The notes under the pieces are model-generated. The model did not search any database. It was given only the letters and a program-made list of their open reading frames with translations, and was not told the DNA's origin. Positions 15,811 to 23,040 of a DNA stretch of 26,408 nt are shown here, one piece after another. Made by a program: the position numbers and the translations under genes. The DNA is taken from NCBI GenBank assembly GCA_946482335.1, contig CAMLRG010000072.1, positions 1 to 26,408 on the forward strand. Direction: 5' to 3'. How positions within the stretch are numbered: position 1 is the first letter of the stretch; every line of letters starts with the position of its first letter. The stretch is from an uncultured Duganella sp. Its GTDB lineage: Bacteria > Pseudomonadota > Gammaproteobacteria > Burkholderiales > Burkholderiaceae.

Positions 15811-16628
15811 TGTCCTGGCGTCCCTTTTCCTTGCTGCCGCAAGCCAGCGTGGCAGCCGTCCAGGAGGCGGTGCGAGAAACTACGGCGCGCTGGTGTTCCG
15901 ACTGGGGTGTCGCTGCCGGCGAAGTCAGTGTGGTCTGCGAGAGAGCGTGGGAGACATCGGCACGCGGTGCGCACTGGCAGGCCGGTCATGGGACCGGGGA
16001 ACAAGTGCTTTGGCTGGCCTGCGGCGACGAATTCGCCGCGCAGCTGCAACGCTTGATGTACCCGGTGGACAATAGCCGCTCCGCCGGGACTTTGCCTGTG
16101 CTGGCTGGCGGCGCAGCGGCAGCTGCCATGGATGCGCTGCTGGCGTCATTAAGGGATTTGCTGCCCGCCGGCGATCGCACGGCGGCCCGACCCTCCGTCG
16201 AATTCGGGAATGCCTCCGGTGCCGTGCTGGCTGTCGTGCATTGCGGCCGAGCCTCCGTGCAAGCGCTGTTCAACTCTGGCGCCGTGCAGGCCATTGCCGG
16301 ACTGGCGCGCATGCGCAACGGTGCCGGGTCCGCCAGCGGCGCGGCCGCGACAGTGGACCAGCCATTGCCGCCCGTGCCTTATCAAACGGTGCTGGCACAG
16401 GTCCCGGTGCGGCTGGAAGTAGCCCTGGGAAGTACCGAAGTCGCGCTGGGGAGCTTGCGTGCGTTGGCGTTAGGCGATGTGATCCGGCTGCAAGGCCAGG
16501 CCGATCAGGCGCTGGTTGTGCACGGGCCGAATGGCCGGCCGCTGCTGGCCGGCTACCTGGGGGTGAGTGAGGGACAGTTGGCGTTGGAACTGGTGCCAAA
16601 CCAAATTGAAATCGGAGTACAGCAATGA
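15810..16628 (+). CDS. FliM/SctQ-like C-ring protein with SpoA domain
   Basis: 272 residues from an ATG sharing one base with the flgE stop. The C-terminal 75 residues (VPVRLEVALGSTEVALGSLR, then ALALGDVIRLQGQADQALVV and a GRPLLAGYLGVSEGQLALEL strand) form a SpoA (FliMN_C) domain. The N-terminal 190 residues resemble neither the FliM CheY-binding peptide (LSQxEIDALL) nor a clear GGxG-bearing CheC-like middle domain. It is shorter than FliM (about 330) and closer in size to injectisome SctQ. Next to fliN it probably forms the cytoplasmic C ring or sorting platform. FliM by position, SctQ-like by architecture; the evolutionary origin cannot be settled by eye. Confidence 0.7.
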   Translation: MSWRPFSLLPQASVAAVQEAVRETTARWCSDWGVAAGEVSVVCERAWETSARGAHWQAGHGTGEQVLWLACGDEFAAQLQRLMYPVDNSRSAGTLPVLAGGAAAAAMDALLASLRDLLPAGDRTAARPSVEFGNASGAVLAVVHCGRASVQALFNSGAVQAIAGLARMRNGAGSASGAAATVDQPLPPVPYQTVLAQVPVRLEVALGSTEVALGSLRALALGDVIRLQGQADQALVVHGPNGRPLLAGYLGVSEGQLALELVPNQIEIGVQQ

Positions 16629-16957
16629 CAAGCATGAACATGAATGAAATCGCGACGGCGCAACTGGTGGAACTGGGTGAAATACCGGCCAGCCCCGGCA
16701 AAGGACCCTCCCTGCTGGGCGACAATATTCGCCTCCTGGACAGCGTACCGGTCGGCGTCAGCGTGGTGGTAGGCCATGCCAACAGCACGGTTGGCGCCGT
16801 ATTGGGCTTGAAGGAGCAAGCCGTGATGAAGATCGACCGCCCGGTGGATGCCCCGGTCGATGTCGTGGTCAACGGTAATGTGGTGGCGCGCGGCCAGCTG
16901 GTGGTTGTGGACGATCATTTCGGTGTGCGCATTACGGAAATCGCGGCGGCTACCTGA
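16625..16957 (+). CDS. fliN: FliN, flagellar motor switch/C-ring protein
   Basis: 110 residues with an ATGA overlap with the preceding gene. The SpoA domain (about residues 32-108) reads NIRLLDSVPVGVSVVVGHAN, ends with AVMKIDRPVDAPVDVVVNGN and VARGQLVVVDDHFGVRITEI, which is the classic FliN pattern. FliN lies at the bottom of the C ring and docks FliH-FliI. The N-terminal extension is short and lacks acidic repeats. This is one of the best conserved parts of the altered switch. Confidence 0.93.
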   Translation: MTSMNMNEIATAQLVELGEIPASPGKGPSLLGDNIRLLDSVPVGVSVVVGHANSTVGAVLGLKEQAVMKIDRPVDAPVDVVVNGNVVARGQLVVVDDHFGVRITEIAAAT

Positions 16958-17313
16958 TGAATGCACAGAGCGTAACTGACGCCAGCGTCCCGGCTCGCAT
17001 CCCATTCAAGCGCGACACGTCGGGCATGGACGGCGCATCGCCGGCGGGCGCAGCCGGTCTCCTGGCGGTGGCGCTGCTGGCCATTGGCGTTCTGTGGTGG
17101 TTGCGTCAACGGCTGCAGCGTCAGGCTGGCGCTTCGGCAAGCCAGTTGCGCGTCGTGGAAACTCGGCGCCTGGGGCCGCGCGTCACGCTATCGGTGGTGG
17201 AGTTCGGCGGCCGCCGCTACCTGTTGGCGGACGGCGTCCAGGGTGTCCAGTGCATTGACAGCCATCCGCTGGACGCGGCGCTTGCTGCGCGGGAGCCCGT
17301 GAATGCAGCATAA
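16957..17313 (+). CDS. fliO: FliO, flagellar export-gate assembly protein
   Basis: 118 residues, with its ATG overlapping the fliN stop by one base. A single membrane helix (about residues 28-48, GAAGLLAVALLAIGVLWWLR) is followed by a cytosolic SpoA-like fold typical of FliO (LRVVETRRLGPRVTLSVVEF, GRRYLLADGVQGVQCID). FliO helps FliP assemble into the gate and is not part of the mature channel. It ends 11 bases inside fliP. The order fliN-fliO-fliP is the standard one. Confidence 0.9.
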   Translation: MNAQSVTDASVPARIPFKRDTSGMDGASPAGAAGLLAVALLAIGVLWWLRQRLQRQAGASASQLRVVETRRLGPRVTLSVVEFGGRRYLLADGVQGVQCIDSHPLDAALAAREPVNAA

Positions 17314-18058
17314 GCGCGCACGCGCCTGGCTGCGGACGGCTGGCGCCTTGTTTTTGTTGCTGGGAATGGCCACGTTCGCCGCTGCCGCTCCGGCGCCAGC
17401 CATGGAACTCCGTATCGCCGGCGGTGCCAGTGACGTATCGTCCGCCGTGAAGATCATGCTGGGCCTGACAGTGCTGAGCCTGGCGCCAGCGATCCTGATG
17501 TCGATGACCTCCTTCATCCGCATTGTGGTGTCGCTGTCGATGCTGCGGCACGCCCTGGGCATGCAGGAAACGCCGCCCAACGCAGTCATTGTCAGCCTTG
17601 CGCTGTTCCTGACATTTTTCACAATGGCGCCAACGCTGCAACAGATTAATACGCATGCCTTGCAACCATATATGGCAGGCAAGCTGGCAACGGAGCAAGC
17701 CGCTGGGCGGGCGGTAGCGCCCTTGCGCGAATTCATGGTGCGCCAGACGCGCGAGCAGGATCTCGCGCTGATGGTGGAACTGGCTCACGCGGAAGCTCCG
17801 CAGGATATGGAGGACATCAGCATGGTGCAATTGATTCCGGCTTTTATGCTTTCGGAATTGCGCGCTGCATTCCAGATCGGCTTTGTCCTGTTCCTGCCCT
17901 TTCTGCTGGTCGACCTGATCGTTTCGAGCGCACTGATGGCGCTGGGGATGATGATGGTGCCGCCAGCCTCGATCTCGCTGCCGCTCAAAATTCTGCTGTT
18001 CGTCCTGATGGACGGCTGGAATCTGGTGGTGCGCTCGTTGCTGGGTACTTTTGTGTAA
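17303..18058 (+). CDS. fliP: FliP, core export-gate protein
   Basis: 251 residues, typical length. An N-terminal cleavable signal peptide (LRTAGALFLLLGMATFAAA) is followed by the FliP membrane core: the SVKIM-like start VKIMLGLTVLSLAPAILMSM, TSFIRIVVSLSMLRHALGMQ with its TPPN motif, and the C-terminal LPFLLVDLIVSSALMALGMM and MVPPASISLPLKILLFVLMD signatures. Five FliP subunits form the pore with FliQ and FliR. Every family hallmark is present. Confidence 0.97.
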   Translation: MQHKRARAWLRTAGALFLLLGMATFAAAAPAPAMELRIAGGASDVSSAVKIMLGLTVLSLAPAILMSMTSFIRIVVSLSMLRHALGMQETPPNAVIVSLALFLTFFTMAPTLQQINTHALQPYMAGKLATEQAAGRAVAPLREFMVRQTREQDLALMVELAHAEAPQDMEDISMVQLIPAFMLSELRAAFQIGFVLFLPFLLVDLIVSSALMALGMMMVPPASISLPLKILLFVLMDGWNLVVRSLLGTFV

Positions 18059-18068
18059 TAGGGACAGT

Positions 18069-18791
18069 GTGGCAGCACAGGGCGAAATCTTGTGGACGGA
18101 GTACCGGCGCAGCCGGGATGCCGGCACGCGTGCGGCACTGGCGGAGCATTACCTGGGGTTTGCCAGGGTTATGGCTGGGAAGCTGTTTGCTGGACGAACC
18201 GTAGCGGGGCTGGAGTTCGACGACTACCTGCAGCTCGCACGAGTCGGTTTGTTGGAATCCATTGACCGCTACGATCTTGGGCAAGGTGCCAAGTTCGAGA
18301 CTTACGCAGCATTACGGATCCAGGGGGCTATACTCGATGGTATCCGGTCCTATAGCGAGTTGCAGGAACAAGTGGCTGCGCGCAAGCGGATCGTCGCGGC
18401 GCGGGTTGATTCGCTTGGGCAGAAAACGCCCGACGGCGACGACGTCGAAGCGACTTTCGCTCACCTGGCGGAAGTGGCGATCGGGTTGGCGGTCGGGTTT
18501 GTGTTGGAAGGAACGGGAATGTACCACGCGCCCGGCGACGCGGTATTGGACGAAATGTACGCGGCCGTGGAATTACGTCAACTGCAGCAGCGGGCTGCCG
18601 CCCTGGTAAGGCAACTGCCGCAGCGCCAGCGCGAGGTGCTGACGCTGCACTACCTGCAGCAACTCAGCTTTACGGAAGTGGCCGCACGCCTGTACCTGTC
18701 GCGTGGCAGGGTTTCGCAACTGCATCAGGAAGGTTTGGCGGAGCTGCGCGCGCGTCTGCGGCGGCCGCCGATGGAAGCATGGAGTTTTTAG
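18069..18791 (+). CDS. fliA: Sigma28-type flagellar sigma factor (FliA-like)
   Basis: 240 residues from a GTG at 18069, chosen because AGGG lies five bases upstream; a TTG at 18051 inside the fliP end is also open. Region 2 reads FDDYLQLARVGLLESIDRYD, then FETYAALRIQGAILDGIRSY, as in FliA. Region 4 is a clear helix-turn-helix: PQRQREVLTLHYLQQLSFTE followed by ARLYLSRGRVSQLHQEGLAE. This sigma directs RNA polymerase to flagellar class 3 promoters. Finding it between fliP and a TPR gene, inside a structural operon, is unusual. No FlgM anti-sigma is visible in the window. A sigma28-like site upstream of flgF suggests autoregulation. Confidence 0.9.
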   Translation: MAAQGEILWTEYRRSRDAGTRAALAEHYLGFARVMAGKLFAGRTVAGLEFDDYLQLARVGLLESIDRYDLGQGAKFETYAALRIQGAILDGIRSYSELQEQVAARKRIVAARVDSLGQKTPDGDDVEATFAHLAEVAIGLAVGFVLEGTGMYHAPGDAVLDEMYAAVELRQLQQRAAALVRQLPQRQREVLTLHYLQQLSFTEVAARLYLSRGRVSQLHQEGLAELRARLRRPPMEAWSF

Positions 18792-18819
18792 GCGCCCACA
18801 TGGCGCGACGGATGGAGAT

Positions 18820-19380
18820 ATGGAAAGCACATTGTTATCGACGCTGGACCAAGAAGAATTGTTTCATCTGGCCGTGGCGGCCGGCGAGAAGGGCGACTCG
18901 GCGGCCGTCCTGGTCTACCTGAAGCACGCAGTGAGTCGCGAAGACGCCAGTGCGCGGGCGCACTATCTGCTCGGTGCCGAGTACGCGCAGGTCGGCCTCT
19001 TCCCCCGTGCCATTGAGGAAATTGAAGCGGCGATTGCGCTCGATCCGAACTTGCATGCCGCGCGCCTGCAGCTCGGGATGCTGTGGCTGGGGGCGAACGA
19101 CAATGCCCGTGCGGCCGTTGCGCTTGCGCCGTTGACGGAACTGGCGGAGCAAGACCCCATGCACCTGTTTGCCGCTGGCCTGTTGAGCCTGATCAATAAC
19201 GATGCCGCGAACGCGGTGCGCCTGCTGGAGCAAGGCATTGGCCTGAACACGGTCAACATGCCGCTGAATGGCGACATGCAACGTATCGTTGACCATGTGG
19301 GTGCAAGCCAGGCCGGGGAACCCGGTGCCGAGGCCACGCAACACATCATGCTGTCGGCGTACGCCGGCAACCTGAATTGA
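18820..19380 (+). CDS. TPR-repeat protein, possible export chaperone
   Basis: 186 residues beginning MESTLLSTLDQEELFHLAVA. It is helical throughout, with TPR-like pairs at about residues 12-45, 46-80 (AHYLLGAEYAQVGLFPRAIE, AAIALDPN) and 81-145. No signal peptide or membrane helix is seen, so it is probably cytosolic. Length and fold type are similar to class II injectisome chaperones of the SycD/LcrH kind (about 165 residues, three TPRs), which may hint at a role in handling secreted substrates; this is inference. GGAG lies only two bases before the ATG, so initiation may depend on coupling. It follows the sigma gene by 28 bases. Confidence 0.75.
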   Translation: MESTLLSTLDQEELFHLAVAAGEKGDSAAVLVYLKHAVSREDASARAHYLLGAEYAQVGLFPRAIEEIEAAIALDPNLHAARLQLGMLWLGANDNARAAVALAPLTELAEQDPMHLFAAGLLSLINNDAANAVRLLEQGIGLNTVNMPLNGDMQRIVDHVGASQAGEPGAEATQHIMLSAYAGNLN

Positions 19381-19381
19381 G

Positions 19382-19744
19382 ATGAGCACGATATCGCCAG
19401 TGGGCCAGTTGGTTGCCGCCATCCAGGCGCAACTGGCGCCGCGCGCGGCGGCTGGCTCGCCCAGGATGGCGAGTGGCAAACGGTCCGCGAAATACCGTGC
19501 GGAAGGGCTGGCGAGCCTGATCGAATTGCGCGTGCGCGAGATTGGCGCAGACGAGCCGCAGCGCGGACGCAAGGCTTTCCGGGTGTTTCTGGAAGCCGTT
19601 CTGCTCGCGCATTTTGGCGAAGGGTTGTTGAACGACCCGAAGTTTTTTCAGATGGTCGGGGACATCCAGGCGGCAATGGAAGGCGACGAAGGTTGCCGAA
19701 AACTGGTGGACAGGGCGATCTCGCACTTGCTGTCTGATTCATAG
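19382..19744 (+). CDS. Uncharacterised operon protein
   Basis: 120 residues starting one base after the preceding stop, with no independent ribosome site. I do not recognise the family. The first 40 residues are basic and low-complexity (AAAGSPRMASGKRSAKYRAE); the rest is predicted helical, including a conserved-looking block GRKAFRVFLEAVLLAHFGEG followed by LLNDPKFFQMVGDIQAAMEG. No signal peptide or membrane helix. Its place between two TPR proteins suggests that the three form one functional unit, perhaps a substrate and its chaperones or a sorting accessory. That is inference from position. Confidence 0.7.
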   Translation: MSTISPVGQLVAAIQAQLAPRAAAGSPRMASGKRSAKYRAEGLASLIELRVREIGADEPQRGRKAFRVFLEAVLLAHFGEGLLNDPKFFQMVGDIQAAMEGDEGCRKLVDRAISHLLSDS

Positions 19745-19756
19745 CGAAGGAATGAC

Positions 19757-20893
19757 ATGGAAATCAAAACAACATCCGAAGGACTGGCGAGGCTGAAACG
19801 GCTTGAGAGTTATCTGGCCGCCGACCCCGACAATCGTCACCTGGTCGCCGACGTGATCGGCCAGGCGCTGGCGTTGGGCGATGCCGCTTGCGCTGATTTG
19901 CACGTTCGCAAGGCCCTGGCGCGCCACCCGGACGACGCGCTGCTGCAGGGATTGCAAGGCAATGTTCTGCTGGCACAAGAGCGCTGGTCCGATGCTGCGG
20001 ACTATTTCCATGTGTTGTTCGAACGCCATCAGGACATCAGCCTGGCCTATAACCTCGCGTACGCCTGCCAGCGATGCGATCGACATCAGGAAGCAGTGGC
20101 GGCACTGCGCCGATTTGCGGGACAGTTGCCGGCACAGTCGGCTGCGGTCCTGCTGCGCTCGATGCACCATACGGGCGAGCTTGATCAGGCCATGGAAATC
20201 ATCGCGGCACAGGAGAAGAGCGGTAGGGTGGACGCGGACTTCTTCGCCGTTGCCAGTGCCATCTGCTTCGACGCTGACGCGCTCGAGGAAGCCGACCGCT
20301 TGGTCCGTTTGGCAACCGCCGCCGGCGCTGCGCCGATTGAAGCACTGGTGGTTGGCGGCTCGGTGGCGCTGGCGCGCACCGATACCGGAGCGGCCCGTCC
20401 GCTGCTGGAGCAAGCCATCGAGCGCAATCCGCGCGAAGGGCGCGCCTGGTCGAGCTTGGGGTTAGGCAGCCTGCTGGACCGTGACCTGGAGCGCGCCGAC
20501 AGCGAACTGGCGAAGGCGGTGGAGTTGCTGCCCACCCATATCGGCAGTTGGCACGCCTTGGCATGGTGCAAGGTCTTCCGTGGCGAACTGAAATTGGCCG
20601 AGGCCGCGTTCCGCCATGGGCTTGAACTCGACCGCAACTTTGGCGACAGCCATGGCGGCCTGGCAGTGGTGCAAGCAATGCAGGGCCAGCGCACCGAGGC
20701 GGAAGGTGGCATCGAACGTGCGTTGCGCCTTGACCCGCAAAGCTTGTCGGCGCGCTATGCGCAAATGGTGCTTTCTGGCGTGGCCGCCGATCCAGAGAAA
20801 TTCGACGCCATGGCGCGCCGCCTGCTGGCGGGGCGCCGCGCCCCATTCGGCGCCGACATGGCGCAACTGGTGCTATCGGCGCGCGGTCACTAA
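19757..20893 (+). CDS. Large TPR-repeat protein embedded in the flagellar operon
   Basis: 378 residues with a good AAGGA ribosome site. Tetratricopeptide-like helical repeats extend through most of the protein; clear units include HVRKALARHPDDALLQGLQG, ARPLLEQAIERNPREGRAWS and GIERALRLDPQSLSARYAQM, with the typical Ala/Pro positions. There is no signal peptide or membrane segment, so it is probably cytosolic. TPR proteins are scaffolds; here one beside the C-ring and gate genes may bind export substrates or the switch proteins. It sits immediately before fliQ (18 bases). Function is not assigned. Confidence 0.8.
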   Translation: MEIKTTSEGLARLKRLESYLAADPDNRHLVADVIGQALALGDAACADLHVRKALARHPDDALLQGLQGNVLLAQERWSDAADYFHVLFERHQDISLAYNLAYACQRCDRHQEAVAALRRFAGQLPAQSAAVLLRSMHHTGELDQAMEIIAAQEKSGRVDADFFAVASAICFDADALEEADRLVRLATAAGAAPIEALVVGGSVALARTDTGAARPLLEQAIERNPREGRAWSSLGLGSLLDRDLERADSELAKAVELLPTHIGSWHALAWCKVFRGELKLAEAAFRHGLELDRNFGDSHGGLAVVQAMQGQRTEAEGGIERALRLDPQSLSARYAQMVLSGVAADPEKFDAMARRLLAGRRAPFGADMAQLVLSARGH

Positions 20894-20911
20894 GCGGAAC
20901 GAGGTAGATCG

Positions 20912-21178
20912 ATGGGACCCGATATCGCGCTGCGCATGCTGGCCGAACTGTTGTGGAACGGCTTGTTGATTTCAGCGCCGCTGCTGGCGGTGACGCTCGC
21001 GGTGGGCTTGCTGATCAGCGTGATCCAGGTGGTCACGCAGGTTCAGGAAAGCTCGCTCACCTTCATCCCCAAGGTCATCGCCTCGGTGATTGTACTGGTG
21101 GTGTGCGGACCGTGGATGCTGAAGCGCCTGGTCGCTTTCTCTGCCAGCCTGATCGCCGGCATTCCAGGGCAATTCTGA
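20912..21178 (+). CDS. fliQ: FliQ, core export-gate protein
   Basis: 88 residues, exact family length, with a GAGG ribosome site seven bases before the ATG. Two membrane helices (about residues 13-38 and 52-75) flank the VVTQVQESSLTFIPKVI loop, which is the conserved FliQ motif. FliQ packs around the FliP-FliR pore. It is separated from fliP by four other genes, although fliP-fliQ-fliR are usually contiguous. Confidence 0.96.
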   Translation: MGPDIALRMLAELLWNGLLISAPLLAVTLAVGLLISVIQVVTQVQESSLTFIPKVIASVIVLVVCGPWMLKRLVAFSASLIAGIPGQF

Positions 21179-21188
21179 AGGGGCGGGC

Positions 21189-21956
21189 GTGACGCTAGGT
21201 TTCGATCCCGCATGGGCGCTGGCAGTTTTCCTGGTGTTCCTGCGCTTTGGCGCCGTCTTCCTGCTGTCGCCGGTGTTCGCCGGTTTGGCGGGGCTGGTGA
21301 CCTTGCGCGTTTTGCTGACGCTCGCCCTGAGTGGCCTGATGGTACAGGGCTTTGGAGTGCGGGCCGACCCCTCGTTGCTGGCGGGCGGTCAGCTGCTGGT
21401 GGCCGCATTGCTGGAACTCTTTGTCGGCGCAACGTTGTCGTTCGGCGTGTTTGCCGCGTTTGGCGCATTTTCGGTGGCAGGAAAGATCCTCGACATTCAG
21501 ACGGGTTTCGGCCTCGGCAATGTGTACGATCCTGTGACGCGCTCGGGGGCGCCATTGTTCGCCACGATGTTGAACATGCTTGGCGTAGTGGTGTTCTTCG
21601 GTATCGACGGCCATCATGCCCTGGTGCGCGGCCTGGCGTTCTCGCTAAAGCAGTCGCCGCCGGGCCAAGGTTTTTCGAGCCTGGATGCCGAGCCTGTCAT
21701 TGCCCAGTTCGGCCTGATGTTTTCGCTCGGCGTGTCGCTGATCATTCCGGTAATCCTCTGTCTTTTGCTGGTCGAGGTAGCGCTGGCCGTGGTCTCGCGC
21801 GTGCTGCCGCAAATGAATGTGTTTGTGGCGGGCGTCCCCGTCAAGATCGTCGGTGGGCTCGCGTTGACGGCGCTGACCTTGCGCAGCATGGAACCCGCCA
21901 TGCAGCGGATCTATGGCGGTGTTTTTCATTTTTGGCAGCAGATGCTGGCGGCATAA
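21189..21956 (+). CDS. fliR: FliR, core export-gate protein
   Basis: 255 residues from a GTG preceded by AAGGGGCGG. Multiple membrane helices with FliR hallmarks: FLRFGAVFLLSPVFAG near the N-terminus, LFVGATLSFGVFAAFGAFSV, and the GKILDIQTGFGLGNVYDPVT signature, then FGIDGHHALVRGLAFSL and PQMNVFVAGVPVKIVGGLAL. FliR joins FliP in the export pore and receives FlhB. The stop is directly followed by the flhB ATG with no spacing. Confidence 0.96.
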   Translation: MTLGFDPAWALAVFLVFLRFGAVFLLSPVFAGLAGLVTLRVLLTLALSGLMVQGFGVRADPSLLAGGQLLVAALLELFVGATLSFGVFAAFGAFSVAGKILDIQTGFGLGNVYDPVTRSGAPLFATMLNMLGVVVFFGIDGHHALVRGLAFSLKQSPPGQGFSSLDAEPVIAQFGLMFSLGVSLIIPVILCLLLVEVALAVVSRVLPQMNVFVAGVPVKIVGGLALTALTLRSMEPAMQRIYGGVFHFWQQMLAA

Positions 21957-23030
21957 ATGGCGGAACAGGATTCGGATCGGTCGGAGCAGGCGACGCCCTA
22001 CAAGCTGCAGGAAGCGCGCAAGAAGGGTTCCGTCGCACGCAGCATGGACTTGACAGCGTTGGCCATGCTGTCGGCATTGCTGTTGGTGGTGTACTCCGGG
22101 GCCTGGACAGGCGTCGCCGGGCTGCTGCGCATTCAACGGAAAACCTTGGCCCTGGCCAGTGCGCAAGAGTGGAAAGTCGATGATGTGGCCGCGTGGCTAG
22201 GCGGGCTGGTGGTGGAATGCCTGTTCTTGCTTGCGCCATTATTCCTGGCGCTTGTGGTGACGGCGGTACTGGTCAACCTGGTGCAGACCGGACCAATATT
22301 CAGTATGCACCCACTCAAACCGGATTTGGAGCGCCTCAATCCGGTCATGGGTTTCAAGCGCGTCTTCTCGATGCGCACGTTGTTCGAATCCGCCAAAAGC
22401 ATCGTCAAGCTGGTGATCCTGGGCGCGGTGGCGTACTTCCTCATCAGCGACATGGCGCTTGGCCTGCTTGGCCTGCCAGGCCTGCCTGCCAAAGCGTATA
22501 TGCGGGTTCTGGTTGAATTGTGCTCGACGCTCCTGGCGAAGCTGGTGCTGGCCGTGCTGGTGGTCGCTGCGCTCGACTTCGGTTTCGCACGTTGGGAATT
22601 TGCTCGCCGCATGCGGATGAGCAAGCGGGACATCAAGGATGAAAGCAAGAACCGGGAAGGCGATCCGCGCATCCGTTCGCGTATTCGCGAACTGCGCAAG
22701 GAGATGATCAAGCGAAGTAAAGCGTTGGGAAAGGTACCGGCAGCCGATGTGCTGATCACCAATCCGACACGCATCGCGATCGCGGTGAGCTATAAGCACG
22801 GAACCTCCGCGGCACCGCAAGTGGTGGCGAAAGGCGCTGGAGAGATGGCGCGCAAGATGCGCGAGCTGGCCGGACGCCACAGTATCCCCGTGGTGCAGAA
22901 CCGTGAATTGGCGCGGGCACTGTTCCGGGAAGTGGATTTCGACGGCTTTGTGCCGGAAAAACTGTATCCCCAGGTGGCCAAGATCATGGTCTGGGTGTAC
23001 GCAATGCGCCAGGCCAGGCGCGCAAGCTGA
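21957..23030 (+). CDS. flhB: FlhB, export-gate substrate-specificity switch protein
   Basis: 357 residues, typical length. It opens AEQDSDRSEQATPYKLQEAR, then KKGSVARSMDLTALA, the standard FlhB N-terminus. Four membrane helices run to about residue 210, followed by the cytosolic linker (MSKRDIKDESKNREGDPRIR) and the C-terminal domain. The autocleavage site is NPTR (residues 269-272) rather than the usual NPTH; Asn and Pro, which carry the cleavage chemistry, are kept. The rest of the C-domain (APQVVAKGAGEMARKMRELA, SIPVVQNRELARALF) is canonical. FlhB switches export from rod/hook substrates to late substrates. Confidence 0.95.
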   Translation: MAEQDSDRSEQATPYKLQEARKKGSVARSMDLTALAMLSALLLVVYSGAWTGVAGLLRIQRKTLALASAQEWKVDDVAAWLGGLVVECLFLLAPLFLALVVTAVLVNLVQTGPIFSMHPLKPDLERLNPVMGFKRVFSMRTLFESAKSIVKLVILGAVAYFLISDMALGLLGLPGLPAKAYMRVLVELCSTLLAKLVLAVLVVAALDFGFARWEFARRMRMSKRDIKDESKNREGDPRIRSRIRELRKEMIKRSKALGKVPAADVLITNPTRIAIAVSYKHGTSAAPQVVAKGAGEMARKMRELAGRHSIPVVQNRELARALFREVDFDGFVPEKLYPQVAKIMVWVYAMRQARRAS

Positions 23031-23040
23031 AAGGTAAGTG

